Source: Cornus controversa (lineage: Eukaryota; Streptophyta; Magnoliopsida; Cornales; Cornaceae). From it: 64,000 bases of DNA. Positions 51,331 to 62,986 of the stretch are shown piece after piece. A model generated the notes under the pieces. It did not search any database. It saw only the letters and a list, made by a program, of their open reading frames with translations, and was not told the DNA's origin. The stretch is from the NCBI GenBank assembly GCA_026545225.1, contig CM048845.1, positions 62,104,533 through 62,168,532 on the forward strand. Direction: 5' to 3'. How positions within the stretch are numbered: position 1 is the stretch's first letter; every line of letters begins with the position of its first letter. Made by a program: the position numbers and the translations under genes.

Positions 51331-51448
51331 TAACGGTTTGAATTCTGATTTCAATTTTTTTGACTTGGAAGTGAAACTAGAATCGAAATCGGAATCTTAG
51401 TAAATGATTTTAAAAATTTAGAATCAAAACTATTACCACACCGGTACC
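50021..51448. mobile_element. Probable hAT-type MITE with GGGTGCACACGGTTCGG start, split by another element
   Basis: The left end resembles that of 26138 (GTGCACACGGTTCGGTT), and both arms have AGAATCG/GGAACC-type motifs. The right end near 51448 (CCACACCGGTACC) is poorly conserved, so this boundary is an estimate. The element at 50250-51168 is inserted in it, and an (AT)n run lies at 51291-51328. No target duplication can be scored. Confidence 0.45.
50250..51168. mobile_element. TIR element with internal minisatellite, 919 bp, perfect 8-bp TSD
   Basis: The left end GGGAGGCGATATTCGTAC is exactly mirrored by GTACGAATATCGCCTCCC on the right, followed inward by T-rich or A-rich and TTGCACT-type sequence. 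TTTATTTA flanks both sides (50242-50249 and 51169-51176). The centre (50430-50960) is a degenerate array of about ten units of 50-70 bp, each with a T-run, a GTC or CTC, and CAAAAGAGATAATTTATTCAA. The 8-bp duplication suggests a hAT-like transposase. The element at 52291 is a relative. Confidence 0.88.
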
Positions 51449-52454
51449 ATCATTCAGTTACTTCGCTTCTTCTGCTGGAAAAGAAGTCTCTCCCTTTCCG
51501 GTTGTGACAAAATCATGTACCAACATAAAAAGTTAAAAACAATATATGATAGTGAAAAAAAAATAAAAATTACTTATTCAGGAATATCCGAATATGAAAG
51601 AAACAAGTTTAAAAGGACCACCAACCTAATGACAATAATAGAGGTTACCATGAGAACGAGGAACTTTAGTTCCTTTAGTTTTGGTTTAAAACTCCTAAGA
51701 GCATCTACTTAAGTAAATGGGTTCACTCTTGCTTGGCTTAATTTAGTCAAGCAACTAGCCAAACACTTAGCACTTTTTTAATGTTTTTTTCTTGTCCTCG
51801 CATGGAATAACTATATATATATATACGTGTGTGTGTTTTTTTTACTTAAATATTTATAACTTTTACTACACATTAATTTTTTTTAATAAAACCATTTCAA
51901 TTAGAAAGATAATTCTAAGAGCTTCAATTTGAGTACCGTTTATTCTATGTTCCAACATAATTTAAAAAATATTAAAATATTATTATCATTGACTAGTGAA
52001 AATTGGAGAAGCTGTTGTGGAGCCAAATTTTAGAGATCCTAATATTTTGATGTGGCTGGCTATAATGCTGACATAGTTGGCCAGAATTTGAATTTGGAGA
52101 AACAAATATAGAAAAGTCAGGAGAAACAAATATAGAAAAGTCATTGTGAATGCCCTAATGCACAATGTTCTTTTTGCTATTCCTTTTTCTTGTTTCTGCA
52201 TCATTGTTCGTTGATTTTATTTTATTTTTCTTGAATCAAACAAAATATTTAAAAATTATTTTTCATTTTTTAATAATTATCTTTGATAAAGGGAGTCAAT
52301 ATTCACACTCTTCTTTTCTATAATTGTACTCTAATCTAAAACAAAATGACACATCTAACCTTAATTCTATAAATGATTTTTTTTCTTTCAAATACCACAA
52401 CTATTCTCTAAGATATACAACAATCTTTTAATCTCCCTGTATTGTTCTCCTGGT

Positions 52455-53457
52455 TGTTTGAAGTTAAATTTTGATGTCGACTAAGATATATATGAAACAA
52501 TCTTTAAGTTAAAGTTTGATGTCACCTATTATAATCTTTGAAAAGTCCGTGGTTTTGGAATAATAGTTAGAGATTATGATGGTCATTTTATAAAGGTAAT
52601 GTAAGTGTATTCATGGAGAATATAAGCAGCCATCCGATAGCTAAGGCTATGGTGCTACAAGAGGTGTTAAAATTTCTATTGCATTGGGAACTGAATGTGA
52701 AGGTGGCTATCAATCTGCAGTTAATTCTGCATTGTCGATGTGATATTTTGCTTGGGTTATTTGAAGATTGGATAAAGTGCCCCAAAAAAAAAACACTCCG
52801 ACTTGGGTTATTTGAAGATTGAGAAAAAGAAAAAAGAAAAAAACTCCGTTATATAAAAAATGTGCACAAAATACTTATGTTATTTGATATGTGCATATGA
52901 ATTCTTATAATTTCAAAATTTAGAACAAATTGTCCCATATTGCATGTGATGATGTCAAAATTTTTTAAAAAACCCAAAAATACTTTTTTTGTTATTTTAC
53001 TTCTTTTTTTAAATAAAAGAAATTCATAAAGTAAAAGTACTTTAATCATTTTATTGTTCAATTTCTCCCAAATTGAAGATTTGTCCTTATTTGCACAAAT
53101 TAAAAAATATAAAGAATTTTACGTACAATAAAAAAATATTTGTACATTTTTCATATTGCAGGAGGTTTTTTGCACTTACCTTTGAATATATTAATTAGTT
53201 AGTTGGTTGCACTTATCTTTGAAGAAAAAAAAAGGAAATATGATGGTGGTGATAACGTCTGTTGAATTTTTTTTATTTTTTATTAGTTACCTGCTTTGTC
53301 TATGTAAGGGGTCTTCCTTATATGTACTCCTCGCTATTGTAATAAGGTTGCCCATGAGGTGGGTAGGACTGCTTTGCAAGCTAGATGAGGGTGAGTGTGA
53401 CTGGACTGTAATATTTTGTCTTTCTAATGCATTATACTTTTTGATTGAAAAAAAAAA
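52455..53457 (+). mobile_element. LINE fragment: RNase H-like domain and poly-A tail, split by a MITE
   Basis: Plus-strand translations give LKLNFDV, then GFGIIVRDYDGHFIK, then SSHPIAKAMVLQEVLKFLL, and after the MITE VFLICTPRYCNKVAHEVGRT. This is the order of the RNase H (RVT_3) domain at the end of plant L1-type LINE proteins. A poly-A run at about 53448-53457 closes the element. Frames are broken in several places. A cellular RNase H-like gene fragment is a less likely reading, given the poly-A tail. Confidence 0.7.
52770..53180. mobile_element. Foldback-like MITE, copy of the 24611 family
   Basis: The left end GGATAAAGTGCCCC plus poly-A is mirrored by TTTTTTGCACTTACC. Inner arms TATATAAAAAATGTGCAC and GTACATTTTTCATAT also mirror each other. 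The target duplication is not clear. A short direct repeat, CTTGGGTTATTTGAAGATTG, occurs at about 52751 and 52803. Confidence 0.6.
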
Positions 53458-53736
53458 TGATTTAGAGGTGAAATGAATGTGCAAGTGACTGAAGGATTTG
53501 TACAAGAAGAAGAAGAAAAAAAGTTAAAGTTTCTGGTTAAAAGGGCAAAAAATGATGCATTAATGAGATTAAAGATCTTGTTATTTTCTTTAAAAGAAAA
53601 TAAAGAACGGAGTGCAATTGTAAAAAAAGATAGTGTAAATATTGTCTCTCTTTATAAAAATTCAACTATTCTAAAAAAAAAATAAGATTGAAACCATGAA
53701 TTCAGAAATGACCATTAATAAGGGAACAAAAGAAGT

Positions 53737-55324
53737 AGGGGCGGACCTTGCATGTGCCCGGGAGGGGCACATGCCCCCTTGATTTTTTTTACCTTTATAT
53801 GTATAGTTTTTTTAAAAAAAATTTTAAAATGCCTTCCTCAATTTATTTTTTACCCCTTAAATCAGATGTGTTGTTTCACTATTTTATCTATTGGGTTAAT
53901 ATACTTCTTTTAAATAGAAAGACCCAATTCTCTTAGAGCCCAATGTGTTTTAGAAAACAGAAAAAAAAAATGGGGGCAAGATATAACGCAACAAACCATT
54001 TCTCAGTTGCAGTGACACAAATGTTTCCAAACCATTCTCTTCTACAAAGACCAGTGACACAAACGTTTCTGTAAAGACCTTGGTTGTGTGGAAGAGGTGT
54101 GTTTGTCCCCTCTTGTCCCCAAGGGTGCCCAATCCCACATCGCCTGGGTGTGGAAAGAGGATGTACTATATATGTGGTGTGCTCTCTCCAAATGGTATGA
54201 GACTTTTTGGGGTAAAACCCAAGAGCAAAACCGTGCGGGCTGGGCCCAAAGCGGACAATATCATACCATGTGGTGGAGCGGGCTGTTACAGTTTCTCTTT
54301 CGCAAACCATTCGTGGTGTGCTCTCTCCAAATGGTATGAGGCCTTTTGGGGTAAAACCCAAGAGCAAAACCGTGCGGGTTGGGCCCAAAACGGACAATAT
54401 CATACAATGTGGTGGAGCGGGCTGTTACAGTTTCTCTTTCGCAAACCATTCTCTTCTATGAAGACCTGAAGGCTGAAAGTGTGTGAGAACGTGATTGTTA
54501 CCTTATGGCTTGTGAGATCTCTTTTCGAAATCAGCTTGCTATTAACTCTCTATCAAATCCTCTATTTTCTCTTAACCCAAAGTTTCTATCTTTTGATCGT
54601 TTCTTTTCTTCTCACTTAACCCAAATCTGAACCTCTTGCACTTGTTAATTTCTCTATTTTTTTTCTTTTCTTCTTTCTTTGGGCCAAATGTAATGATATT
54701 TTGATATTAATATCTTGTTTTACTTCTGACTTAATAAGTTAATCAATAATGAGTTTTGACATTCAAGTTTCAATTGGATATTTTTTTAAATATTCTTAAT
54801 GTTTGAGAAGTACATCTCAAACCAATACCTTTAATTTACTGAATTATATAAAACGCTGATTATTTAAGAAATTAGGTCATTCAGAGATAGTTAATTTCAA
54901 TTTTAAATTGCTTTATTACAAAACCAAAGATGGTGTTTATAGAGATTCATATGTTGATGGCCGAATTGTTTCACCAACTTTGATGTGAGTTGAAGCATTG
55001 GATTTTAAATCAAACATCACGTTGGATAAGAAATAACAATAAGGATCACTCTGTTAGTTAAGCGCTTGGAGATAAAGTATGATTGTTTTGACATGGCTCA
55101 TAGTTCAACCAGTATTCAAATAATTTTTGTTCCACTTTAAATGAGTATTGATATGAAATTAAATTAAGAATACTACATTACTCCTTGAAAGATAGTGATT
55201 TTGCTAAGTTTTTTTTATTCTTGTTTGTATTTTTAAGTGAAAAAATTATATTTGTCACGCTAGTTATTTTTTTTTCTCATCAAATACACTACTCCCCTGA
55301 ACTAAAATCTTGAGTCCACCTTTG
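53737..55324. mobile_element. TIR element with AGGGGCGGACC ends, 1.6 kb, perfect 9-bp TSD
   Basis: The left end AGGGGCGGACCTTGCATGTG is diverged from but related to the right end, read inward CAAAGGTGGACTCAAG. AAAAGAAGT flanks both sides (53728-53736 and 55325-55333). The 9-bp duplication suggests Mutator-type insertion. TRIM-derived DNA at 54118-54450 is inserted inside. There is no transposase frame. Confidence 0.75.
54118..54450 (+). mobile_element. Truncated TRIM LTR pieces, tandemly duplicated
   Basis: Sequence from CCCAATCCCACATCGCCTGG to GGGCTGTTACA matches the 3' four-fifths of the LTR of the TRIM at 8585. After TTACA comes GTTTCTCTTTCGCAAACCATTC, and then a second copy from GTGGTGTGCTCTC through the same TTTCTCTTTCGC sequence. 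A unit of about 138 bp has thus been duplicated head to tail with its flank. It is a fossil. Confidence 0.85.
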
Positions 55325-55363
55325 AAAAGAAGTAACTAAAATAACTCCATGATGACCTTAAAG

Positions 55364-55804
55364 CTAGGAAGCATGGAGATTCGATACAGTGATATGACAA
55401 ATCTCAAAAAAATAATTAAAGATACGACATAAAATAATAATATATAATATATTTATATACAAAAATTACTTATTTTATCTACATTATCACTAATGAAATC
55501 ATTAATTTAGAGTTTAAAGCTACATACATGTTAATTGTTATTTTTGTTTTCTAAAATTTTACATTATTTTTCTAACTAACCCATAATATATTTTAAAATT
55601 GCATTAATATCACATACTTATAATATAAATAATTAAAAAACTATTTTGTCATGTCCTAAAAGTGTTTTATCACGTCTGTCTCGTGTTCAATCAGAATATT
55701 AAAATTTCAAGACACTTTTAGTTATATGTGATTGTTTGGGTCATGTTCCACACATGCCTAACACCATTACCATACTCTTAGTAGAAGTGTATGTGCTTCT
55801 TAAA
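55364..55804. mobile_element. Degraded hAT-type MITE (CTAAGAAGCACGG family)
   Basis: It starts CTAGGAAGCATGGAGATTCG and ends GTATGTGCTTCTTAA, with the AT-rich interior seen in the copies at 8298 and 15597. No clear target duplication remains. It is the oldest-looking of the three copies. Confidence 0.6.
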
Positions 55805-56614
55805 CACACGACAAAATAATTGTTAATTCTTAAACGACATAGTAATTTATTAAGAATTTGTTTATATTTTGACTCTTGTTTTCGTGCGTAAGAATTACAA
55901 AACTTGATAGCAATTCAAAATTATTCAGTTTTCAGTCTAAAATTTATAAATTGAGCTCAACTCAAATTTAAATTTGAATGTGCCTGATGCTCTAAGTTAA
56001 GAAAATAGGGTTCAAGATCAAGTTGGATTGAATTTGGGTTGAAAATTTATATAGTATTAGATGAAGTTGTGATAACATCCTAGCATTGGCCCCTCTTGCA
56101 TGTGGCGTAATCAAAGGCCATGCTCTAATACATCCTGCACTTCACAAGTACCCATCATGTGAGAAAGTTATCATATCTTGATTCTGGATACCATGAACAA
56201 TTGTTGATACTACATTTTGAAAATGGAAAATATAACCTCACGTGACTGTCTGTCACGCTACCTCGAGTGACTAGCTTGTTAAGAATCATTGGCTCATATA
56301 TATATATATATATATATTAGCCTACTATTATTATAAGTGTAAGAGTAGATAAATGTGTATGTAAATTTAGGTGTGAATATCATTTTAGGAATGTGAAGGT
56401 AAGTGTATGTGTATGTGAATTTATGTGTGAATGTAACGAGTGAATCGTGACTGTTTGATAGTAGATAAAAAGAGTTATTTTAAATTGTAAATAGATATAT
56501 ATATTTTGAACTATAAAATTAAATTTTTAAGTATTTTTGATCGTTATATCGTGATTGTTTTTGAAGAGATATTCAAACACAATACTTAAATGTAATGCAA
56601 GTATTTTAACATGA

Positions 56615-56654
<40 letters not shown>

Positions 56655-57304
56655 TGCATACTTATAGAAAACTTGTATAGGGTGAGTAACCGAACCAATG
56701 AACCATTAAAACAATTTTATATAGACAAATAATATTCATACTTTTAAACTTCACTTACAATTTTTATTATAAAATAAAATGACATAATTGTCCCCTAAAA
56801 TCATTTTAATAATACACAATCTTACACAGTTATACTCCACTCTCGAGAATAATTATGCCAAGTCCTTTATTAACAAAAACTCAAGTAGAGTTGTAAAAAG
56901 TACAGACATGAAGCGTGAGTGTTCCACTCCAATGATTGTTGTTTCTATAATGTAAACTTTGAATGAGGCCTTTATATATATATATATATATGTGGGTACA
57001 ATTAATTATAGTAATACTTGATGTCAAAGTAGTTACTTTTACACTCGTTAAGGACTTTAAGTTTAAGGATCGATGAATCATCTTTTTGTGAATTCAATTC
57101 CGTTGGGTTATGTATATTTGCTGTGTTTGTTATGTGTGAGAATTATAGTATATATGTCGTGTACAATCCAATAACTCATACTTGTATTGAAATATAACTA
57201 TAATTTATGTGATGTTGATGGGGGATAGGTTTAGTTTGTTAATGAGAATACGTCATAATTAAATATAATAGTGACTTATGATCTAACGGTTCCATAGTAA
57301 AAAA

Positions 57305-57346
<42 letters not shown>

Positions 57347-57674
57347 GAGAGACAATATCCGCATCCGTTTCTCATGATGTGGAGATATATATATATATTA
57401 AAGTTTTGTAACTTATTACTTTACTCCAAATTCAATGTAGCTTTTATTTTTGTCACACCTCATTGGTAAATCTAATTAATAGTATAATTAAAATGGAATT
57501 CACTGTCGGTGGATTCAGACATTTCAACCCCAATTATGATCCAAATTTATGAAGGCATGAGAGAAGCTAATGCAAAATTGAATGCTCAACAATCCATTGG
57601 TGGTAATGTTATGAAGGGTACAATCTGTGATCTCATTCAATCCATACTCAAACTGAATTATTCTTCTTCTTTTT

Positions 57675-57717
<43 letters not shown>

Positions 57718-58364
57718 TCTACTTAGACGCAATTTAACAGAGAACCAACCAACTAAGAAAAATTTAAAAAATTTTCCAGACATCTGAAAAGTAGAACAAT
57801 TGTGAAATTAAATTATGTCTCCACCATATAGACTCTCATCAATAAGATATAAACCCAATACTCTTTCATTGGAATAACTAGCTAAAATATGACATAAATG
57901 AATACAGAATTGATCAATATATTATCATTTTTTTTGAAAGGTAATTGATCAATTACCAATTGACAAACCAATATTCATGTGAAAATCATGAGATTAAACG
58001 TATCATTATATCTATTTGAATTTCATGCAATGCATGAGATTAAAAGTATCATTATATCTATTTGAATTTCACAAAGATTCATATATGTATATAGAGAGGA
58101 AGAAGATTTTTTTTAAAAAAGGAAAAAAAACTAGTAAATGCACGAGTATATATAACTTAAAGATAGGTAACAGTAAACTAAATTACTCTTTTTCTCTTAT
58201 CTTTCCATGATTTTGAATAAGTTATGACTTATGAGTAACAAACTAATTCTAATAGTAGGACTGCAAATTGATTGTAGTTTTTGAAACCTCTGTTCTTATC
58301 CAAAAAAATCATAAAAAATATATATAGAAAATAAAAGATCTACACACTTTTAATAGTAGTACAA
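55805..58364. other. AT-rich spacer with several (AT)n microsatellites
   Basis: (AT)n runs lie at about 56298-56318, 56619-56645, 57308-57342 and 57680-57714. A 92-codon open frame at 57509-57787 begins plausibly but runs into the (AT)n repeat and matches no family known to me. No other feature is supported. Confidence 0.45.
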
Positions 58365-58682
58365 GACTTGTTTGGCATGCATTTTGTTTGTTTTTTTTTT
58401 TCTATTTTGTTTTTTGACCGTAGAAACAAAGCATGTTTGGTACCGCTGATTATGTTTTAAATAGTGACAAAATGTTTCAAAATTTTGGGCCAAAATTGGA
58501 AACACTATTTTGATTTTTTTTGTTTGTGTTTCAGCTACTATAGATAGGAAAAAAAAACTTTAAACACATTTTTATTACGAAACGTGTTTTTCTTTACTAT
58601 TCGAAACACTTATAACAAAAATAATTATTCTGTTTTAGGCATAAATAGAAACGCAAAACACAAATGCATATCAAACAGGCTC
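58365..58682. mobile_element. MITE with GACTTGTTTGGCATGC ends, about 318 bp
   Basis: The left end GACTTGTTTGGCATGC and the right end, read inward, GAGCCTGTTTGATATGC are inverted repeats. Inner arms with AAAACAC and GTTTTTC motifs continue the symmetry. It resembles the small CCTTGTTTGGTT MITEs in PDAT intron 4. There is no clear target duplication. Confidence 0.6.
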
Positions 58683-59133
58683 ATAAATAAATGGATTAGT
58701 TATATTGTAGTTGAGCACACTTATCGGTAAACATTGAGCATGAAAAATGTGTATATATAAATGTTGATATATATAAAAAAAATCATATTGAGTTAATGAA
58801 CAACAACAATGTAAAGGCAGATTATTGTTTGGAGAACATTAATTTGATGAACCTTTTAATTTGATGAACCTAAAAGGGGTTATGGTAATTTTAAAACAGG
58901 TTAGAACATCTTATAGATGTTGATCTGTCAACAAATACGTTAGAACATTTGATAGATCAACAAATTAATATATCTTCTTCTTCTTCTTTTTTTTTTTTTT
59001 TAAAGTAATATATGAACAAATATCCTTTCATGGGAAGCACTTGGTCCTCAATTTCTTCTCTTTTGTGCCTAACAAAAATTAATGAAAGAGGAAAATAGAG
59101 GGAAGGAAACTCTTTCTTTCTTTATTTTTTCAA

Positions 59134-59899
59134 GGCCAAAGTGCAATAACTCCCCTTTGGTTTTAAAATGGTGCACAATATTCTTCTCTTCTTTTTTTTT
59201 GGGTGCAACAAACACCCTTCAACTTACAAATGAGTCCAATTTGCCCTTATTTGGTACTATTTTGATTAAAAATTGATTTAAAATTACAAAAATTCCATCA
59301 CAAATAAAAAAATAAAAAATAAAAACAAAAAAACTAATTAATTTACTGAAAAATACCAAAAAAAATTACCGAAAAAAAGAACTTTAATTTGTCGAAAAAA
59401 TTTAAATTATTTTGTAAAGCGCAAATGTTAAAATGTTGTTTTTGCTTTAATTTGCCTCAATGGATTACATTATGGTATGATATTGTCAATTGTCATATCA
59501 TTTTTTGGTATTTTTCAAAAATAACTTTTTTGTAATTTTTTCGGTATTTTAATTTGTCAAAAAATACCGAAAAAATTTACAAAAAAATACTGAAAAAAAT
59601 TTACCAAAAAAATTTTGGTGAATTAAAGTTCTTTTTTTTTGGGTAACTTTTTTCAACAAATTAAAGTTATTTTTTTTCGGTAATTTTTTTTGATATTTTC
59701 AGTAAATTAATCAATTTTTTATTTTTTTATTTGTGAGAGTATTTTTGTAATTTTAAGCTAATTTTTAATTCAAATAGTGCCAAATATGGACAAATTGCAC
59801 CAATTTGTAATTTAGAGGTTGTTTATTGCATTCAAAAAAAGGCGAGGGGAGTATTGTGCACTATTTTGAAACCGAAGGATGATTTATTGCACTTTGCCC
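59134..59899. mobile_element. Palindromic Mutator-type MITE, 766 bp, perfect 9-bp TSD
   Basis: The left end GGCCAAAGTGCAATAA is mirrored by TTATTGCACTTTGCCC. Inner arms GGTGCACAATATT and TATTGTGCACT extend the symmetry, and so do many copies of TTACCGAAAAAA and TTTTTTCGGTAA nearer the centre. TTTTTTCAA flanks both sides (59125-59133 and 59900-59908). The transcript of such an element would fold into a long hairpin. There is no coding capacity. Confidence 0.88.
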
Positions 59900-59908
59900 T
59901 TTTTTCAA

Positions 59909-61307
59909 TTCATTATACAGTTTTGTTCCTTTTACTTTCTATTCCTTCCTCTAAATTGAAGATTAATGTTTTCTTTTCTTTTTATAACAATGATATTCTC
60001 ACCCTTTAGAGACTAAATTCCTAAATTACCCACCTACCTCCACAAACATTATCAAGTTACTATGAAAAGTATCATTATTATTTGGGAAAAGGAATACAGT
60101 GATCTCCACAAAGTATGAATTGTGTTATTTCAAACCTCCCAACTGTTTTCTCATGTATGGGATTGAGGAAATTGGAGTGAAAGTAGAAGGGTGAGTTTAC
60201 ATTTGTGTTTTGAGAATGAGGAGGGAAATGAGAGGAATAAAAAAAGCAAAGGAAAAGCTTAACTCTTTGAACATTTCAAATAAAATAATATGAGAGATAA
60301 TATTGATGAACAAGGATGGAGAGGATCTTGTACTTTATCAAGAGTGAAGATTAGACAACTGGATGAGACCGGCCCATTTATGATGTTCGACTCTTATCAC
60401 TTGATGATGCAATTTTTATTCTTAGTGAAGTAGAGGACCCTCTCCAGTGTGGGAGAGGATCCAAGTCCAATAATTATTTCTTTCGTTATTTTTATTTCAC
60501 CATCATTGTCACTAGGAGTGCACACCGTTTAGTTCTTTGCAGTTCTTGATGAAATCGAAATCGATCCTAACAGTTCTATAATTTTGGAATCGGAACAGTT
60601 GAGTTTGATCCGATTCCGATTCTGAAGGTTCTTTATTATGTAATATGTTAATACTATGTTTTCCCTTTCATTAGTTCATGTCTCTTTTTTGTGGTACAAT
60701 GAATTGATGGAAGGGAAAACACATGGGTTTGTGAGGAGTGAAGTAGGGACTGAGCTTCTTAGTGGTGCAAAGAAGGTGAGTGAATGTGAAGGCACAGAGA
60801 AGGTGCATGAGGCTGTCAATGAAGGGAAATTGGGTGATGTTCTGATGTAGTGCTTGGCATTTTGGAAAGGATCACAAGTTGTCCCTGAAGCAGTGCAATG
60901 TTGAGTATTGGGGTGGATTTGAGAAGTTGAGTTCTTGGTTTTGCAACCTATTTTAGTAGTGTATTAGTTTTTGTTGCATTTAACTTGGAGTAATATAGAT
61001 TATGTAGTTGCTATTAGTTTCTATTTAATCTGTATGTAAATTTCAATTTTCATGCAATAATAAGAACTTAGTTTTAATGCAATATGAGGGGCTCGGCTTT
61101 TTTGAGACTAAAAAATTGATTCATGAAAAGTCCAATAGATACCAATGAGGTAGCTAACTTTTAGAACACCATAGCAGCATTGGCTTTGACAAAAGCTGAG
61201 TGCTGTTGTGACCATTTTGTATGAGCTGATTATATAACTGTAGGCTAATGCTGATACACTAATATGACCTTTTTCAATAAGAATACTGTCAAATACTCTT
61301 CACAATG

Positions 61308-61359
<52 letters not shown>

Positions 61360-61451
61360 GCACACACCCCAAAGGCCTACTATATCCTCATAACTCACGA
61401 ATATTATATTCGAATTTATCTGACACACATAACTTGCAGAATATCTCCTCT

Positions 61452-61489
<38 letters not shown>

Positions 61490-62300
61490 TAGGAGTTTTG
61501 ATTCCAATCCATTCTCCATCGCCATGTTCTTATTGTGTCTCTCTCATCTTATTACTAATAGAGTAATGCTAATCAAGCTAAATAACAAAAGAAGAATAAC
61601 CTACCCACCGAATATCTCATAAACTCATTAATATTTATAGATATTTTTCTCTTTCAAATTGTGATGTGGCTTATTTTTCATTTTGAAAATCAAATTTCTA
61701 ACTAAATACTATTAAAAAGAGTGGGCCAAAAACTAACCAACAAAATAGACAGGAGGGTTTTAGAAGTGGCATTGCTAGTGAGTAGTGGTCACTAGTGTTC
61801 TTTTCTCAGCCTCTTTTTTTTTTTTTTCCTTTTACTCGCAAACCTCGGCGTCTCGGACAGGTAGGGTGGCGCACGCTGAGAAGACAAGAGCCGCGCACAC
61901 ACCGCCCTCTCTCTCTCTCTCCCACGACCCTACGATTAAGTACTAGTGGTACCACTATTTAAAACGGAACAGCACAACTTGTTCATTTCAAATGGAGACT
62001 ACTCTTCCCTGCCTCGAAACCCCCAAAAATTTCTAGAGCGAGTGAGCAATTGTTCAACCATTTTAGAGAGAGAAAGAGAGATATACTATAATTATTATAC
62101 ATTAATAAGGATTGTGGATATATGAGAGAGAGGAGAGAGTTTCTTACTTTTCCCGTGTATTGTGGAGTATTTTTTAGACAGAGTGCATGTTTTAGAGAGA
62201 GAGAGAGGGAGAGAATGTGGTGCTGCTTAGGTCTTACTTCACTCTTTTGGCCTGGCATTCGTTGTGAGACAGAGGAAACAAAAATGGAAATACAAGGAAG
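59909..62300. other. Spacer left of the BRX-like gene
   Basis: This contains a short piece of the GTGCACACCGTTTAG repeat family (about 60508-60640) and an open frame of 64 codons at 60656-60850 with no recognised family. (AT)n runs lie at 61311-61348 and 61456-61487. A GC-richer stretch at 61850-61930 may belong to the distal promoter of the BRX-like gene. Confidence 0.4.
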
Positions 62301-62986
62301 TTCGATTTAGTCCTCTCCTCTCTCTCTCTCTCTCACACAAGTTGCCAGAAACTATGCCTTGATTCCGCCATTAACGCCTCGTTTACGCCACCTCGATCTC
62401 TTTCTCTATATTTATCTATTCAGATCTCTCTCTCTCTCACGCGTATAACACAAATTTTCCTGTATATTTCTCGATTTTCTTCACGTTGTTCTCTCTCTCT
62501 TTCTCTCTCTCATTTTCTCTGTCCCATTCCAAGAGGCTGCAATTTCTGATCGAGTTATTAACAGGACATCGAAGATATTGAGCATTACGCCGGAACTCCG
62601 AAGGTATTGATCTCAGGAATTTATGTATTTTTTTATTTCTTTATGTAAGCAGCTATACACTATTGATTGGACCTTTTGAATTAGTTTTGTACTATGTAAC
62701 AGTAAAATGATTTCTTCTACAAATCAATTGTATATGCTTGTATGTATGTTTCTGAGGCGAACGGTTTTTCCTGGTTGATTCCAAACATTAAAAAATATAT
62801 ATATATATATATATAAATTCACAACTTCACACCGAGATCTTTGAGGTTTGTTAGCTTAATGTTCATGAAAGAGCTCAATTCTTGATTTCATCATTTGCAG
62901 AAATTCTGAATCCTTAATTCGTTCTTCTTGTCAGCTTACTGGTGAAATTCTGTTGAATTAAGGACGAACAACCGAAGATACCGAAG
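62301..62986 (+). promoter_or_regulatory. BRX-like promoter/5' UTR with a leader intron
   Basis: CT-rich tracts at 62315-62335, 62420-62440 and 62490-62520 mark the leader. A GT donor after CCGAAG (intron from 62604) and an acceptor TTTGCAG (ending 62900) define a probable 297-bp 5'-UTR intron, with exon 2 of the leader running to the ATG at 62987. A weak TATA-like TATATTTAT lies at about 62407. Confidence 0.55.

Larger units (their letters stand above)
52291..53650. mobile_element. Relative of the 50250 element, 1.36 kb, carrying LINE remains
   Basis: The left end GGGAGTCAATATTCACAC and right end (read inward) GAGAGACAATATTTACAC form terminal repeats. The 8-bp flanks TTGATAAA and TTTATAAA differ at one base. 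Inside lie a LINE 3' fragment (52455-53457) and, within that, a MITE (52770-53180). The order of insertion is therefore TIR element first, LINE second, MITE third, unless the LINE piece was captured. Confidence 0.72.

Noticed and set aside
57509-57787. 92-codon frame
   Set aside because: Ends in an (AT)n microsatellite translation (Tyr-Ile repeats) and matches no known family.
60656-60850. 64-codon frame with plausible codon use
   Set aside because: No homologue recognised and no exon context; could be a gene fragment, but the evidence is too weak to call.
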